From JBDNDK01 sp046719185 (GTDB taxonomy: Bacteria; Armatimonadota; UBA5829), in assembly GCA_046719185.1 (NCBI GenBank), contig JBDNDK010000144.1:1-6326 (forward strand): a DNA stretch of 6,326 nucleotides. Direction: 5' to 3'. Under the pieces are notes generated by a model, which worked only from the letters and a program-made list of their open reading frames with translations, ran no database searches and was not told the DNA's origin. Below are positions 1-5,944 of this stretch, in pieces. The translations under genes were made by a program, and so were the position numbers. How positions within the stretch are numbered: position 1 is the first letter of the stretch; the number at the start of each line of letters is the position of its first letter.

Positions 1-1596
1 TTTATATTCCAAAATTGCTGATTTCTCATCTGCACCTAATATTTTTGATTCCATTTCTTTTAATTCTGGTGTTATAAATCTTTCAGCATTTGCTGTGGTT
101 TGTTTTCTTATATAATAATCAGGCACTTTACTTATATGAGATTTTGTGACTTCAATGTAATATCCAAATACAGAGTTAAAGCCAACTTTTAGGTTTGTTA
201 TTCCCGTTTTTTCTTTTTCACTTGCCTCAAGAGCAGCTATCCATGTTCTGCCATCTCTACCTGCTGATCTTAGCACATCTAAATCTGATGAATAACCATC
301 TTTTATAATACCACCCTCTTTGATATTTATTGGTGGGTCATCAACAATTGATTGGTTAATTAAATCAACAATTGGTTCAAGATAATCAATTGCAGATTTT
401 AATGTCACAAGCCTTTCTGATGAAGATGAATCTAATATTTCAACAAGTTTTGGAAGCATTGATAATGATGTTGAAAGAGCTTTTAGATCTCTAGCATTAG
501 CACTTTCAGCCACTATTCTGGACATCAGTCTTTCAATATCTTGAATGCCAGATAGAATTTCCCTTACTTCATCTCTTAATAAAGAATTATTATAGAACTC
601 TTCAACACTATCTAATCTTTTGTTTATTCTTTCAACATCCAAGAGAGGCTGATTCAGCCACTTCCTTAATAGCCTACCTCCCATTGCTGTTTTAGTGTTG
701 TCAATTATTGATAATAAACTAGCTCCTTTAGTTTCATAGGATATTGAATGAGTTAGTTCTAGATTTCTTCTTGTGGCAGAATCTAATACCATAAAGTTTT
801 CTGTTGAATAAACAGACATTGATGATATGGATTGCATAGTTGCAGAATTTGTTTTACTTAAATAATCTAAAATCATAGCAGCTGATTCCAGACCAGAAGT
901 TAAATTTTCAGCACCAAAACCTCTTAAAGAATCTGTTTTGAAATGATTGCATAGTAGTTCTTTTGCAGGTTTTCTTAGAATATTTGTTTCATCATAAGAA
1001 GTAATTGTAGCACCACAATTTCTTTGTAATATAGTTGCTAAATCAATGTCCATTTCCTTAAGAAGAATTTCTGCAGGTGATAGCCTTCCAATTTCTTCTA
1101 TTAATTTTTTTGAAGATTCATTTCCTTTTATTTCAACAACTGCAAACTCACCAGTAGAAATATCGACGACAGCTATACCATATACATTTGGTTCACTGGA
1201 TATTGCTACTAAATAATTATTTGCTTTTGCTTCCAACATTCCATCTTCAATAACAGTACCGGGTGTTACCACTCTTGTAACACCCCTTTTTACAATTTTT
1301 TTTGCTTTGCTTGGTTCCTCAAGCTGCTCACAAATTGCAACTCTATATCCTTTTGAAACTAATCTTGCTATATATCTATCTGCAGAATGATGAGGAACTC
1401 CGCACATTGGAACTTCCGCTGCATATCCTTGAGATCTTGAAGTGAGCACAATTTCAAGCTCTCTTGATGCTATTATTGCATCTTCTCCAAACATTTCGTA
1501 AAAATCACCAAGCCTAAACATTAAAATAACATCAGGATATTGTGCCTTTATCTCTTGATATTGAGCAACCATAGGAGTAACTTTTTTAGCTTGCAC
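1..1596 (-). CDS. mutS: DNA mismatch repair protein MutS, N-terminal part (cut by the window edge)
   Basis: MutS recognises mispaired or unpaired bases in DNA and starts mismatch repair with MutL. The 532 codons visible here run without a stop to base 1. The mismatch-reading domain I shows the GDFYEMF motif, in which Phe32 and Glu34 match the Phe-x-Glu pair that contacts the mismatch. Also visible are MCGVPHH (about 66-72), AICEQLE (about 87-93), TPGT (about 111-114), the core-domain landmarks SATRRNLEL (273-281) and GGRLLRKWLNQPL (306-318), and the clamp region with GYYIEV and NAERFITPEL (about 478-512). The Walker ATPase domain, expected after about residue 560 of roughly 850-870, lies outside the window, so integrity of the gene cannot be judged. 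I chose the second of two tandem GTG codons as start: it lies 6 nt after AAAGGAGG, against 3 nt for the first (1599), and both keep the usual short leader before TPM. The ATG at 1572 would remove that leader. The start overlaps the end of miaB by 11 bp. Confidence 0.96.
   Translation of the reverse strand, partial: MQAKKVTPMVAQYQEIKAQYPDVILMFRLGDFYEMFGEDAIIASRELEIVLTSRSQGYAAEVPMCGVPHHSADRYIARLVSKGYRVAICEQLEEPSKAKKIVKRGVTRVVTPGTVIEDGMLEAKANNYLVAISSEPNVYGIAVVDISTGEFAVVEIKGNESSKKLIEEIGRLSPAEILLKEMDIDLATILQRNCGATITSYDETNILRKPAKELLCNHFKTDSLRGFGAENLTSGLESAAMILDYLSKTNSATMQSISSMSVYSTENFMVLDSATRRNLELTHSISYETKGASLLSIIDNTKTAMGGRLLRKWLNQPLLDVERINKRLDSVEEFYNNSLLRDEVREILSGIQDIERLMSRIVAESANARDLKALSTSLSMLPKLVEILDSSSSERLVTLKSAIDYLEPIVDLINQSIVDDPPINIKEGGIIKDGYSSDLDVLRSAGRDGRTWIAALEASEKEKTGITNLKVGFNSVFGYYIEVTKSHISKVPDYYIRKQTTANAERFITPELKEMESKILGADEKSAILEYK
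1261..1285. repeat. Perfect 9-bp inverted repeat inside mutS, followed by T-runs on the plus strand
   Basis: GGGTGTTAC (1261-1269) and GTAACACCC (1277-1285) are perfect reverse complements around a 7-nt loop. On the plus strand the stem is followed by CTTTTTACA and then a run of eight T. It therefore has the shape of a rho-independent terminator acting on transcription antisense to mutS. On the mutS strand no T-run follows, so it should not stop mutS itself. The bases encode the conserved MutS stretch GVTRVVTPG (about 105-113), so protein constraint and chance are the simpler explanation. The repeat is certain; a function is not. Confidence 0.45.
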
Positions 1597-2968
1597 CACA
1601 AGCCTCCTTTTTAGCTGCTTTGCATACCAACTCACCAGTAAAACCATACAAATGAGCTGATGTTGTTTTTACTACCACAAAATCACCTGATTTACATTCG
1701 GAGCCTGAAAAGTTTACAGTTTTACCTGTTCTTGTGAGACCAGAATATTTGTTTTTATCTTTTGAACTTATCCCTTCAACCATAACTTCATACTCATTAC
1801 CAACTTCACTAGAATTTATTTCACATGTTATTGAGTTTTGAAGTTTTATAAGCTCAGCTAATCTTCTATTTTTTTCTTTCTTTGTAAGCTGATCTTTATA
1901 TTTTGAAGCTTCTGTGTTTGGAATAATGTTGTATGAAAACATATATGCAGAATCAAATCTAACTTTTTCAGCAAGTTTGAGTGTATTTTCAAACTGCTCT
2001 TGTGTTTCACCGGGAAATCCTACTAGGAAGTCTGTTGTTATTGCAATATTTGGAACCGCTTTTCTAAGTGTCTGTACTCTTTCTAAAAAATGTTCAGATG
2101 TATATTTTCTGTTCATTCTCTCAAGAACAGTATTATCTCCGGACTGCACAGCAAGATGAATATGTTCACATACTTTATCTATATCTCTGATTGCATATAT
2201 TAATTTATCCGATAAATCTTTAGGGTGAGATGTTGTAAATCTGATTCTCTCTATTCCATCAATTTTTGAAACTTCATACAACAAATCTGAAAAATCTATT
2301 TTCTTATTTAAAGTAGCACCATATGAATTCACATTCTGCCCAACAAGTGTAATTTCTTTTCTGCCATTTTCTGCAAGTTTTTTGATTTCTGATATTATGT
2401 CATCTAATTCTCTGCTTCTTTCTCTGCCTCTTACATAAGGCACCACACAATATGAGCAGAAATTATCACATCCATACATCACAGGCACAAAGCTTTTTAG
2501 AGCATAATTATTTCTATTAGTTCTAATTGGAACTTCTTTTTTTTCATCTGCTTTTTCAGGCATTTCCAAGCAATACATAAATCCACTGCCTTTACTGCTC
2601 ATTGCAACAAGTTCTGGGATTCTGTGTATGTTTGATGTGCCAACAACAAAATTCAAATAGGGTCTGCCTTTTCTTAGTGCTTTACCTTCTTTTTGAGCCA
2701 TACATCCACAAACACCAATTATCATGTTTGGTTTATTTTGCTTAATGAGATTAAGCTCACCAAGCTTACTTCTGGCTTTATCCTCTGGTTTATTCCTCAC
2801 ACTACAAGTAACAAGTATCGCAACATCGGCTTCATTTTCATCATCTGTTTGAGAATAACCCATTGAGGAAAGTAGTGCAGCTATTTGCTCAGAGTCATCT
2901 TCATTCATCTGACAACCCCAAGTAAAAATTTTATATTTCAAATTATTTAATTCAGCTAACTTTTTCAT
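1586..2968 (-). CDS. miaB: tRNA-2-methylthio-N6-dimethylallyladenosine synthase MiaB (radical SAM methylthiotransferase)
   Basis: MiaB is a cytoplasmic radical-SAM enzyme that adds a methylthio group to i6A37 of tRNAs reading codons that begin with U, giving ms2i6A. All three modules are visible in 460 residues, a normal length. The N-terminal methylthiotransferase domain has three cluster cysteines: Cys19 (TWGCQMN, followed by the DSE signature), Cys55 (TCSVR) and Cys89 (GCMAQ). The radical SAM barrel has Cys167, Cys171 and Cys174 in GCDNFCSYC, followed by VRGRERSR. A TRAM RNA-binding domain covers about 381-447. The LVGQNVNSYG, TSHPKDL, HLAVQSGD and VGFPGET blocks place it in MiaB rather than RimO or MtaB. 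One oddity: the block usually read as YSxRxGT is YNIIPNT at 346-352, losing the Arg and Gly. The ATG start gives the usual short leader, but no Shine-Dalgarno sequence precedes it; the upstream hydrolase stop is 13 bp away. The gene is followed by overlapping mutS, a common neighbour in Firmicutes. Confidence 0.96.
   Translation of the reverse strand: MKKLAELNNLKYKIFTWGCQMNEDDSEQIAALLSSMGYSQTDDENEADVAILVTCSVRNKPEDKARSKLGELNLIKQNKPNMIIGVCGCMAQKEGKALRKGRPYLNFVVGTSNIHRIPELVAMSSKGSGFMYCLEMPEKADEKKEVPIRTNRNNYALKSFVPVMYGCDNFCSYCVVPYVRGRERSRELDDIISEIKKLAENGRKEITLVGQNVNSYGATLNKKIDFSDLLYEVSKIDGIERIRFTTSHPKDLSDKLIYAIRDIDKVCEHIHLAVQSGDNTVLERMNRKYTSEHFLERVQTLRKAVPNIAITTDFLVGFPGETQEQFENTLKLAEKVRFDSAYMFSYNIIPNTEASKYKDQLTKKEKNRRLAELIKLQNSITCEINSSEVGNEYEVMVEGISSKDKNKYSGLTRTGKTVNFSGSECKSGDFVVVKTTSAHLYGFTGELVCKAAKKEACGAS
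1603..1610 (-). promoter_or_regulatory. Ribosome binding site of mutS, inside the miaB 3' end
   Basis: The minus strand reads AAAGGAGG, a near-perfect Shine-Dalgarno sequence, 6 nt before the GTG at 1596 and 3 nt before the GTG at 1599. It lies within the last codons of miaB (Lys-Lys-Glu-Ala). It supports a GTG start and suggests that mutS translation is coupled to miaB. Confidence 0.8.
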
Positions 2969-2981
2969 AATTATTTATATA

Positions 2982-4661
2982 TCAATAATCTACACTATAT
3001 ATATTCATATCCAATTCTACTTTAGAATCCTCTTTGGTAGAACACCTAATTTGAATTGGAAAATTTATATCAATGTTTGATTTTTCAATCTCTGCAACTG
3101 CCCAAGACAAACCACTCCAAATTGGTTTGTTGTAATTCATATTTAACTTTAATTCTTTATTATTTTGAATAGCTTTAATGCTGAATATCTCATCAAAATT
3201 TTTAGCTTTAGGTAAAAATCCACCTGTTGATCTTTTTGCTACACCATTTTTTTCTTTTTGATTGAATACAACTCTTATGCTAGAATTTTGTGATAATTTA
3301 ACTGTTCCATTAACATCTTTCTCTTGTTTTGTTATATTTTCAACATATAATTCTTTAATAATTTTTGGAATTATTATATCTTCATCAATCCCTAAATAAT
3401 ATTTAGAATTAGAATATTCACCATAACCAACAACTGCCATCTGCTCAGGTCCTAAAATTATTTTGTTGTTTTCAAGAACTGGATTGAATCCACTATCAGA
3501 AAATATCAAAAATCCATTATTAATATTTTTTTGATATGGAGTTATTTTTTCAAGTTCCAATTCTCTTATAGACTGAGATGGATTAACAATAGTGTATATA
3601 GATCCATTAGTTGAAAGAGAAACATATCCATAAGGCTCTGAATAACCTGGAATTCCACCAAAAGTGTAAGTTCTTCCTACTGCTTGCAATTCTATAAACA
3701 ATTTTTGAACTTTTTTAATCCATTCAATTTTCTCATCATCAATAAGCTCTAAATTGCCATGAATTATATTTAGCCATCCTCCTCTAGCCATTGACAATAT
3801 AGCAAGACTTTTATATGCATTTATACCTCTGTTATAGCATGTTCCTGTTTTTCCAATCATAAACTCACAATTGTCTATTCTTTCTAATGGAATATCATTG
3901 AACTGATAATACTTTACCATATGGTCAGTGTATATATTCATAGACCTCCAAAAATTCATACAAGGCACATCTGACGGTCTTGGATCTCCACAATATAATG
4001 TATCAAATACACTTAACCAACTCTCATCAATAGTTTTTTTAATAGAATATGAAGTATTGCTTTGTTCACCGCCAAATCCGTTATATGCAATGAATATTGC
4101 ATCTTTATTTTTCATTTTGAATAGTTTTATGCCTGTTTTAATATATTCAATATTTTTTCTGATTATTTCTTCTCTTGTATAAGCCAGTTCTAAATCAATA
4201 GTTGATGCATTAAAATTTGCAAAATCAAGCTTGAATATTCTTATTCCGTTATCATACCAATATTGAAATGTTTCTAATAGATGATTCAAATAACCTCCGG
4301 CTATTAAGCACAAATCTTTACCATTAGTTGCTATAGAGTCTATCCATTGATCTATTGGAATAAGTTTCAAAAGTCTGTTTGTTGAAAACCATAATCCAGG
4401 AATTATATTATTTTCTTTGCATCGATTGAGCCAATTTACAGGTCCTTTTTCCCAATGAGGCTTTCTCCATTCTCTATAACCTCCATCTTCCAAATACCAA
4501 AAAGCATCCATAAGATAATATTGAAAATTTATTCCATTCTTTTTTAATCTTAAAAGATTGTCAAGTTGAAACAAAGCAATGTCTTCTGTAAGTTCTAAAT
4601 TATCTGAAAGCTCATCATAACTGCTCCAATTGTTGTAAACAAGTATAGGATATTTAAGCAT
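2982..4661 (-). CDS. Clan GH-D (GH27/GH36, alpha-galactosidase-like) glycoside hydrolase, cytoplasmic, substrate unknown
   Basis: This is probably a retaining glycoside hydrolase with a TIM-barrel catalytic domain (about residues 5-320), a small beta domain (about 325-415) ending in LGPEQMAVVGYG, and a C-terminal beta-rich domain (about 425-559). Numbering is from the ATG at 4661. Asp52 in YYLMDAFW resembles the substrate-binding LDDGW block, and GLWF (about 89-92) matches the GH36 GLWFEPE block. Asp146 in FKLDF matches the clan nucleophile motif KxD. Asp231 in GDPRPSDVP is the likely acid/base, by resemblance to the GH36 SD motif. No signal peptide or membrane segment is seen, so it should act on imported sugar inside the cell. 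The frame is open to a TTG at 4673, but that codon overlaps the GGAAG ribosome site; the ATG 5 nt after this site is the better start and gives 559 residues. It follows the URO-D-like gene by 16 bp. Sugar and linkage specificity cannot be read from the sequence, and a related transglycosylase is possible. Confidence 0.72.
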   Translation of the reverse strand: MLKYPILVYNNWSSYDELSDNLELTEDIALFQLDNLLRLKKNGINFQYYLMDAFWYLEDGGYREWRKPHWEKGPVNWLNRCKENNIIPGLWFSTNRLLKLIPIDQWIDSIATNGKDLCLIAGGYLNHLLETFQYWYDNGIRIFKLDFANFNASTIDLELAYTREEIIRKNIEYIKTGIKLFKMKNKDAIFIAYNGFGGEQSNTSYSIKKTIDESWLSVFDTLYCGDPRPSDVPCMNFWRSMNIYTDHMVKYYQFNDIPLERIDNCEFMIGKTGTCYNRGINAYKSLAILSMARGGWLNIIHGNLELIDDEKIEWIKKVQKLFIELQAVGRTYTFGGIPGYSEPYGYVSLSTNGSIYTIVNPSQSIRELELEKITPYQKNINNGFLIFSDSGFNPVLENNKIILGPEQMAVVGYGEYSNSKYYLGIDEDIIIPKIIKELYVENITKQEKDVNGTVKLSQNSSIRVVFNQKEKNGVAKRSTGGFLPKAKNFDEIFSIKAIQNNKELKLNMNYNKPIWSGLSWAVAEIEKSNIDINFPIQIRCSTKEDSKVELDMNIYSVDY

Positions 4662-4666
4662 TTTAT

Positions 4667-4671
4667 CTTCC
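4667..4671 (-). promoter_or_regulatory. Ribosome binding site deciding the glycoside hydrolase start
   Basis: The minus strand reads GGAAG, then 5 nt, then ATG (4661-4659). The longer frame would begin at a TTG (4673-4671) that overlaps this site and has only TAATTTA in front of it, including the URO-D-like stop codon. The site therefore favours the ATG. Confidence 0.6.
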
Positions 4672-4677
4672 AATAAA

Positions 4678-5814
4678 TTAATATTTATAATTTCTCACAC
4701 AATCAAGCCAATAGTTGATTGTTTCAATTGATGTGTCATCACAAATAGGACTTCCACAGCTCATTATAAATGATCTAGGTCCGACAGATTTAATCATATT
4801 TTCAACTGACATTTTTATTTTTTCTTTATCTCCAGATAAAAGCAAGTATGAATCAAAATTCCCCAAAATACAAACTTTATTTCCAAGTTTTTTTCTAATT
4901 TCAAAAATATCTATCTCAACACCTTTTATTCTTTCTTCACATAATATTGCATCATAATTCATTTGAGAAATATAATCCAAAAATGGAATTATATTGCCTG
5001 TGTTGTAAATGATAGACCTCATACCACAATTATGAAGTTCGTCTGATATTAATTTATGAAACGGTGCAATTACATCTTTATATATCTGAGGTGAGATAAT
5101 ATCAGAAGAAGCAAAACTATCACACATAAATCCACCATCATACCCTGACTGCCGTAAATATTCCATTGATGACTTTATATTTGACGTCGTTCTTTCTATT
5201 ATATAAGAAAACAATTTGGGATTTTCATATAAGAGTATCATAGAAGGTTCAAAACCCAATTTATAAACAACATTTGCAAATGGAGAAAATGTTACAGCAC
5301 ATAAAAACTTATCAGGAAAAAGATTTCTTAATGTATGATCTGGAATAATTTTTTTATTTTCTGCAGATAGTGTTTTATGAAAATTTTTCAGTAGCCATTC
5401 ATCTGCCTCATTTTTATTTTGGGGTGGTTCAACTCCAGATGAATAATTATCAATTGTCTCTTCATAATAATCCTCACCTAGTTTCCTCACCCAGTGACCT
5501 GATTTGTTGAAAATATATTCATCTCCAGATTTTTCATCTGCAAAATACACATTTTCATTATCTTCTTTTATATATTTTTTTTCTGCAAGCTGTTTAGTCG
5601 ACCAATGTGCAGGAAGAACCCAATCAATATTGTGTGATTCATTAATAGCCTTTAATATTTCTATTGAAACATTTCCATCACCATGCATAATTTCCCAAAT
5701 AGGCTTATTTGTTAATTTCCAACAATACTCATTTCCCCAAATTAATGGTGCACATGGTATTTTATCACAATCGAGATTTTCCAGTGCGTTAAGAAATCTT
5801 TCTTTTGAATTCAA
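4678..5814 (-). CDS. URO-D-fold (uroporphyrinogen decarboxylase-like) protein of unknown reaction, not HemE
   Basis: The 378 residues show the layout of the URO-D superfamily, which holds HemE and the MtaA/MtbA/CmuA methyltransferases. The start MNSKERFLNALENLDCDKIP matches the family opening, SPFANVVYKLGFE (177-189) and ILGNFDSYLLL (316-326) match core blocks, and SCGSPI (352-357) matches the C-terminal Gly-Cys block. HemE is unlikely because its arginine-rich PxWxMRQAGRY motif is replaced by CAPLIWGNEY (21-30). A standard corrinoid or CoM methyltransferase is also doubtful: the zinc-binding His-x-Cys position appears to read Tyr270-Asn-Thr272, leaving only Cys353. Glu293-Glu294 (CEER) could be active-site residues, which is speculation. 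The start is TTG: in-frame TAA TAA lies just upstream and the next in-frame ATG is codon 43, too late for the family. GAAGAGG lies 11 nt before the TTG, a long spacing. The gene heads the four-gene run, and its direct neighbour is a sugar hydrolase, hinting at a role with sugar-derived substrates. Confidence 0.8.
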   Translation of the reverse strand: MNSKERFLNALENLDCDKIPCAPLIWGNEYCWKLTNKPIWEIMHGDGNVSIEILKAINESHNIDWVLPAHWSTKQLAEKKYIKEDNENVYFADEKSGDEYIFNKSGHWVRKLGEDYYEETIDNYSSGVEPPQNKNEADEWLLKNFHKTLSAENKKIIPDHTLRNLFPDKFLCAVTFSPFANVVYKLGFEPSMILLYENPKLFSYIIERTTSNIKSSMEYLRQSGYDGGFMCDSFASSDIISPQIYKDVIAPFHKLISDELHNCGMRSIIYNTGNIIPFLDYISQMNYDAILCEERIKGVEIDIFEIRKKLGNKVCILGNFDSYLLLSGDKEKIKMSVENMIKSVGPRSFIMSCGSPICDDTSIETINYWLDCVRNYKY

Positions 5815-5825
5815 TTTTTATTATA

Positions 5826-5832
5826 CCTCTTC
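5826..5832 (-). promoter_or_regulatory. Possible ribosome binding site of the URO-D-like gene
   Basis: The minus strand reads GAAGAGG with 11 nt to the TTG start at 5814. The match to Shine-Dalgarno is moderate and the spacing is longer than usual. Together with the TTG this predicts modest translation. No better site is present before the start. Confidence 0.45.
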
Positions 5833-5841
5833 TTGGTTCTT

Positions 5842-5869
5842 ATTGTATTATGATATTTTATTATACAAT
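5842..5869. repeat. Imperfect 28-bp palindrome in the divergent intergenic region (candidate operator)
   Basis: ATTGTATTAT (5842-5851) and the reverse complement of 5860-5869 (ATTGTATAAT) agree at 9 of 10 positions, with 8 bp between them. The outer 7 bp are perfect, and the half-site centres are about 21 bp apart, two helical turns. The right arm contains the TATAAT proposed as the -10 box of the minus-strand run, so a bound dimeric regulator could block that promoter. On the plus strand six T follow the right arm, so a weak AT-only hairpin is an alternative reading. In such AT-rich DNA chance remains a real possibility. Confidence 0.4.
5860..5865 (-). promoter_or_regulatory. Candidate -10 box for the URO-D-like / hydrolase / miaB / mutS run
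   Basis: The minus strand reads TATAAT, a perfect sigma-A -10 box preceded by TTG, about 45 bp before the TTG start codon. No convincing -35 box lies 16-18 bp upstream; GTGAAA at a 19-bp spacing is the nearest. It would give a leader of roughly 35-40 nt containing the GAAGAGG site. Confidence 0.35.
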
Positions 5870-5885
5870 TTTTTGATGAGGATAT

Positions 5886-5914
5886 TTCACTTATAACCTT
5901 TTTTTATGTAAAAT
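5886..5914 (+). promoter_or_regulatory. Candidate promoter of the transketolase gene
   Basis: TTCACT (5886-5891) and TAAAAT (5909-5914) are separated by exactly 17 bp and resemble the sigma-A boxes TTGACA and TATAAT at 4 and 5 positions. TG directly precedes the -10 box. Transcription would start near 5921, giving a short leader with the GGAGTG site. The surrounding DNA is so AT-rich that alternatives such as TATAAC (5892-5897) exist. Confidence 0.4.
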
Positions 5915-5932
5915 ATACAAAAACAAAGAAAC

Positions 5933-5938
5933 GGAGTG
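5933..5938 (+). promoter_or_regulatory. Ribosome binding site of the transketolase gene
   Basis: GGAGTG lies 6 nt before the ATG at 5945. An in-frame TAG directly precedes this ATG, so the start cannot be further upstream. Site and stop codon together fix the start. Confidence 0.8.
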
Positions 5939-5944
5939 TTATAG

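Noticed and set aside
1914..2159. A plus-strand open frame antisense to miaB
   Set aside because: It lies wholly inside miaB, has no recognisable domain, and is explained by codon bias on the opposite strand.
3928..4182. A plus-strand open frame with a hydrophobic end, antisense to the glycoside hydrolase
   Set aside because: The apparent membrane-like tail arises from reverse reading of Lys- and Asn-rich codons; no start signals support it.
4662..4673. TTG at 4673 as the start of the glycoside hydrolase
   Set aside because: The TTG overlaps the GGAAG ribosome site that is correctly spaced for the ATG at 4661, and nothing suitable precedes the TTG.
4715..4957. A plus-strand open frame antisense to the 3' part of the URO-D-like gene
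   Set aside because: It is entirely inside a recognised gene, with no ribosome site and no known motif.
4678..5814. Assignment as HemE, the heme-pathway uroporphyrinogen decarboxylase
   Set aside because: The N-terminal arginine-rich substrate motif is missing and no other heme genes are nearby; only the fold-level similarity remains.
5820..5825. TATAAT on the minus strand just before the URO-D-like start, as a -10 box
   Set aside because: It is only 5 nt from the TTG codon, so transcription would begin inside the coding region; the TATAAT at 5865-5860 is better placed.
5504..5896. A 130-codon open frame on the plus strand, antisense to the URO-D-like gene and reaching into the intergenic region
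   Set aside because: Its product is low-complexity Phe/Ser/Leu-rich sequence typical of the reverse of an AT-rich gene, there is no ribosome site, and the minus-strand protein has clear family motifs.
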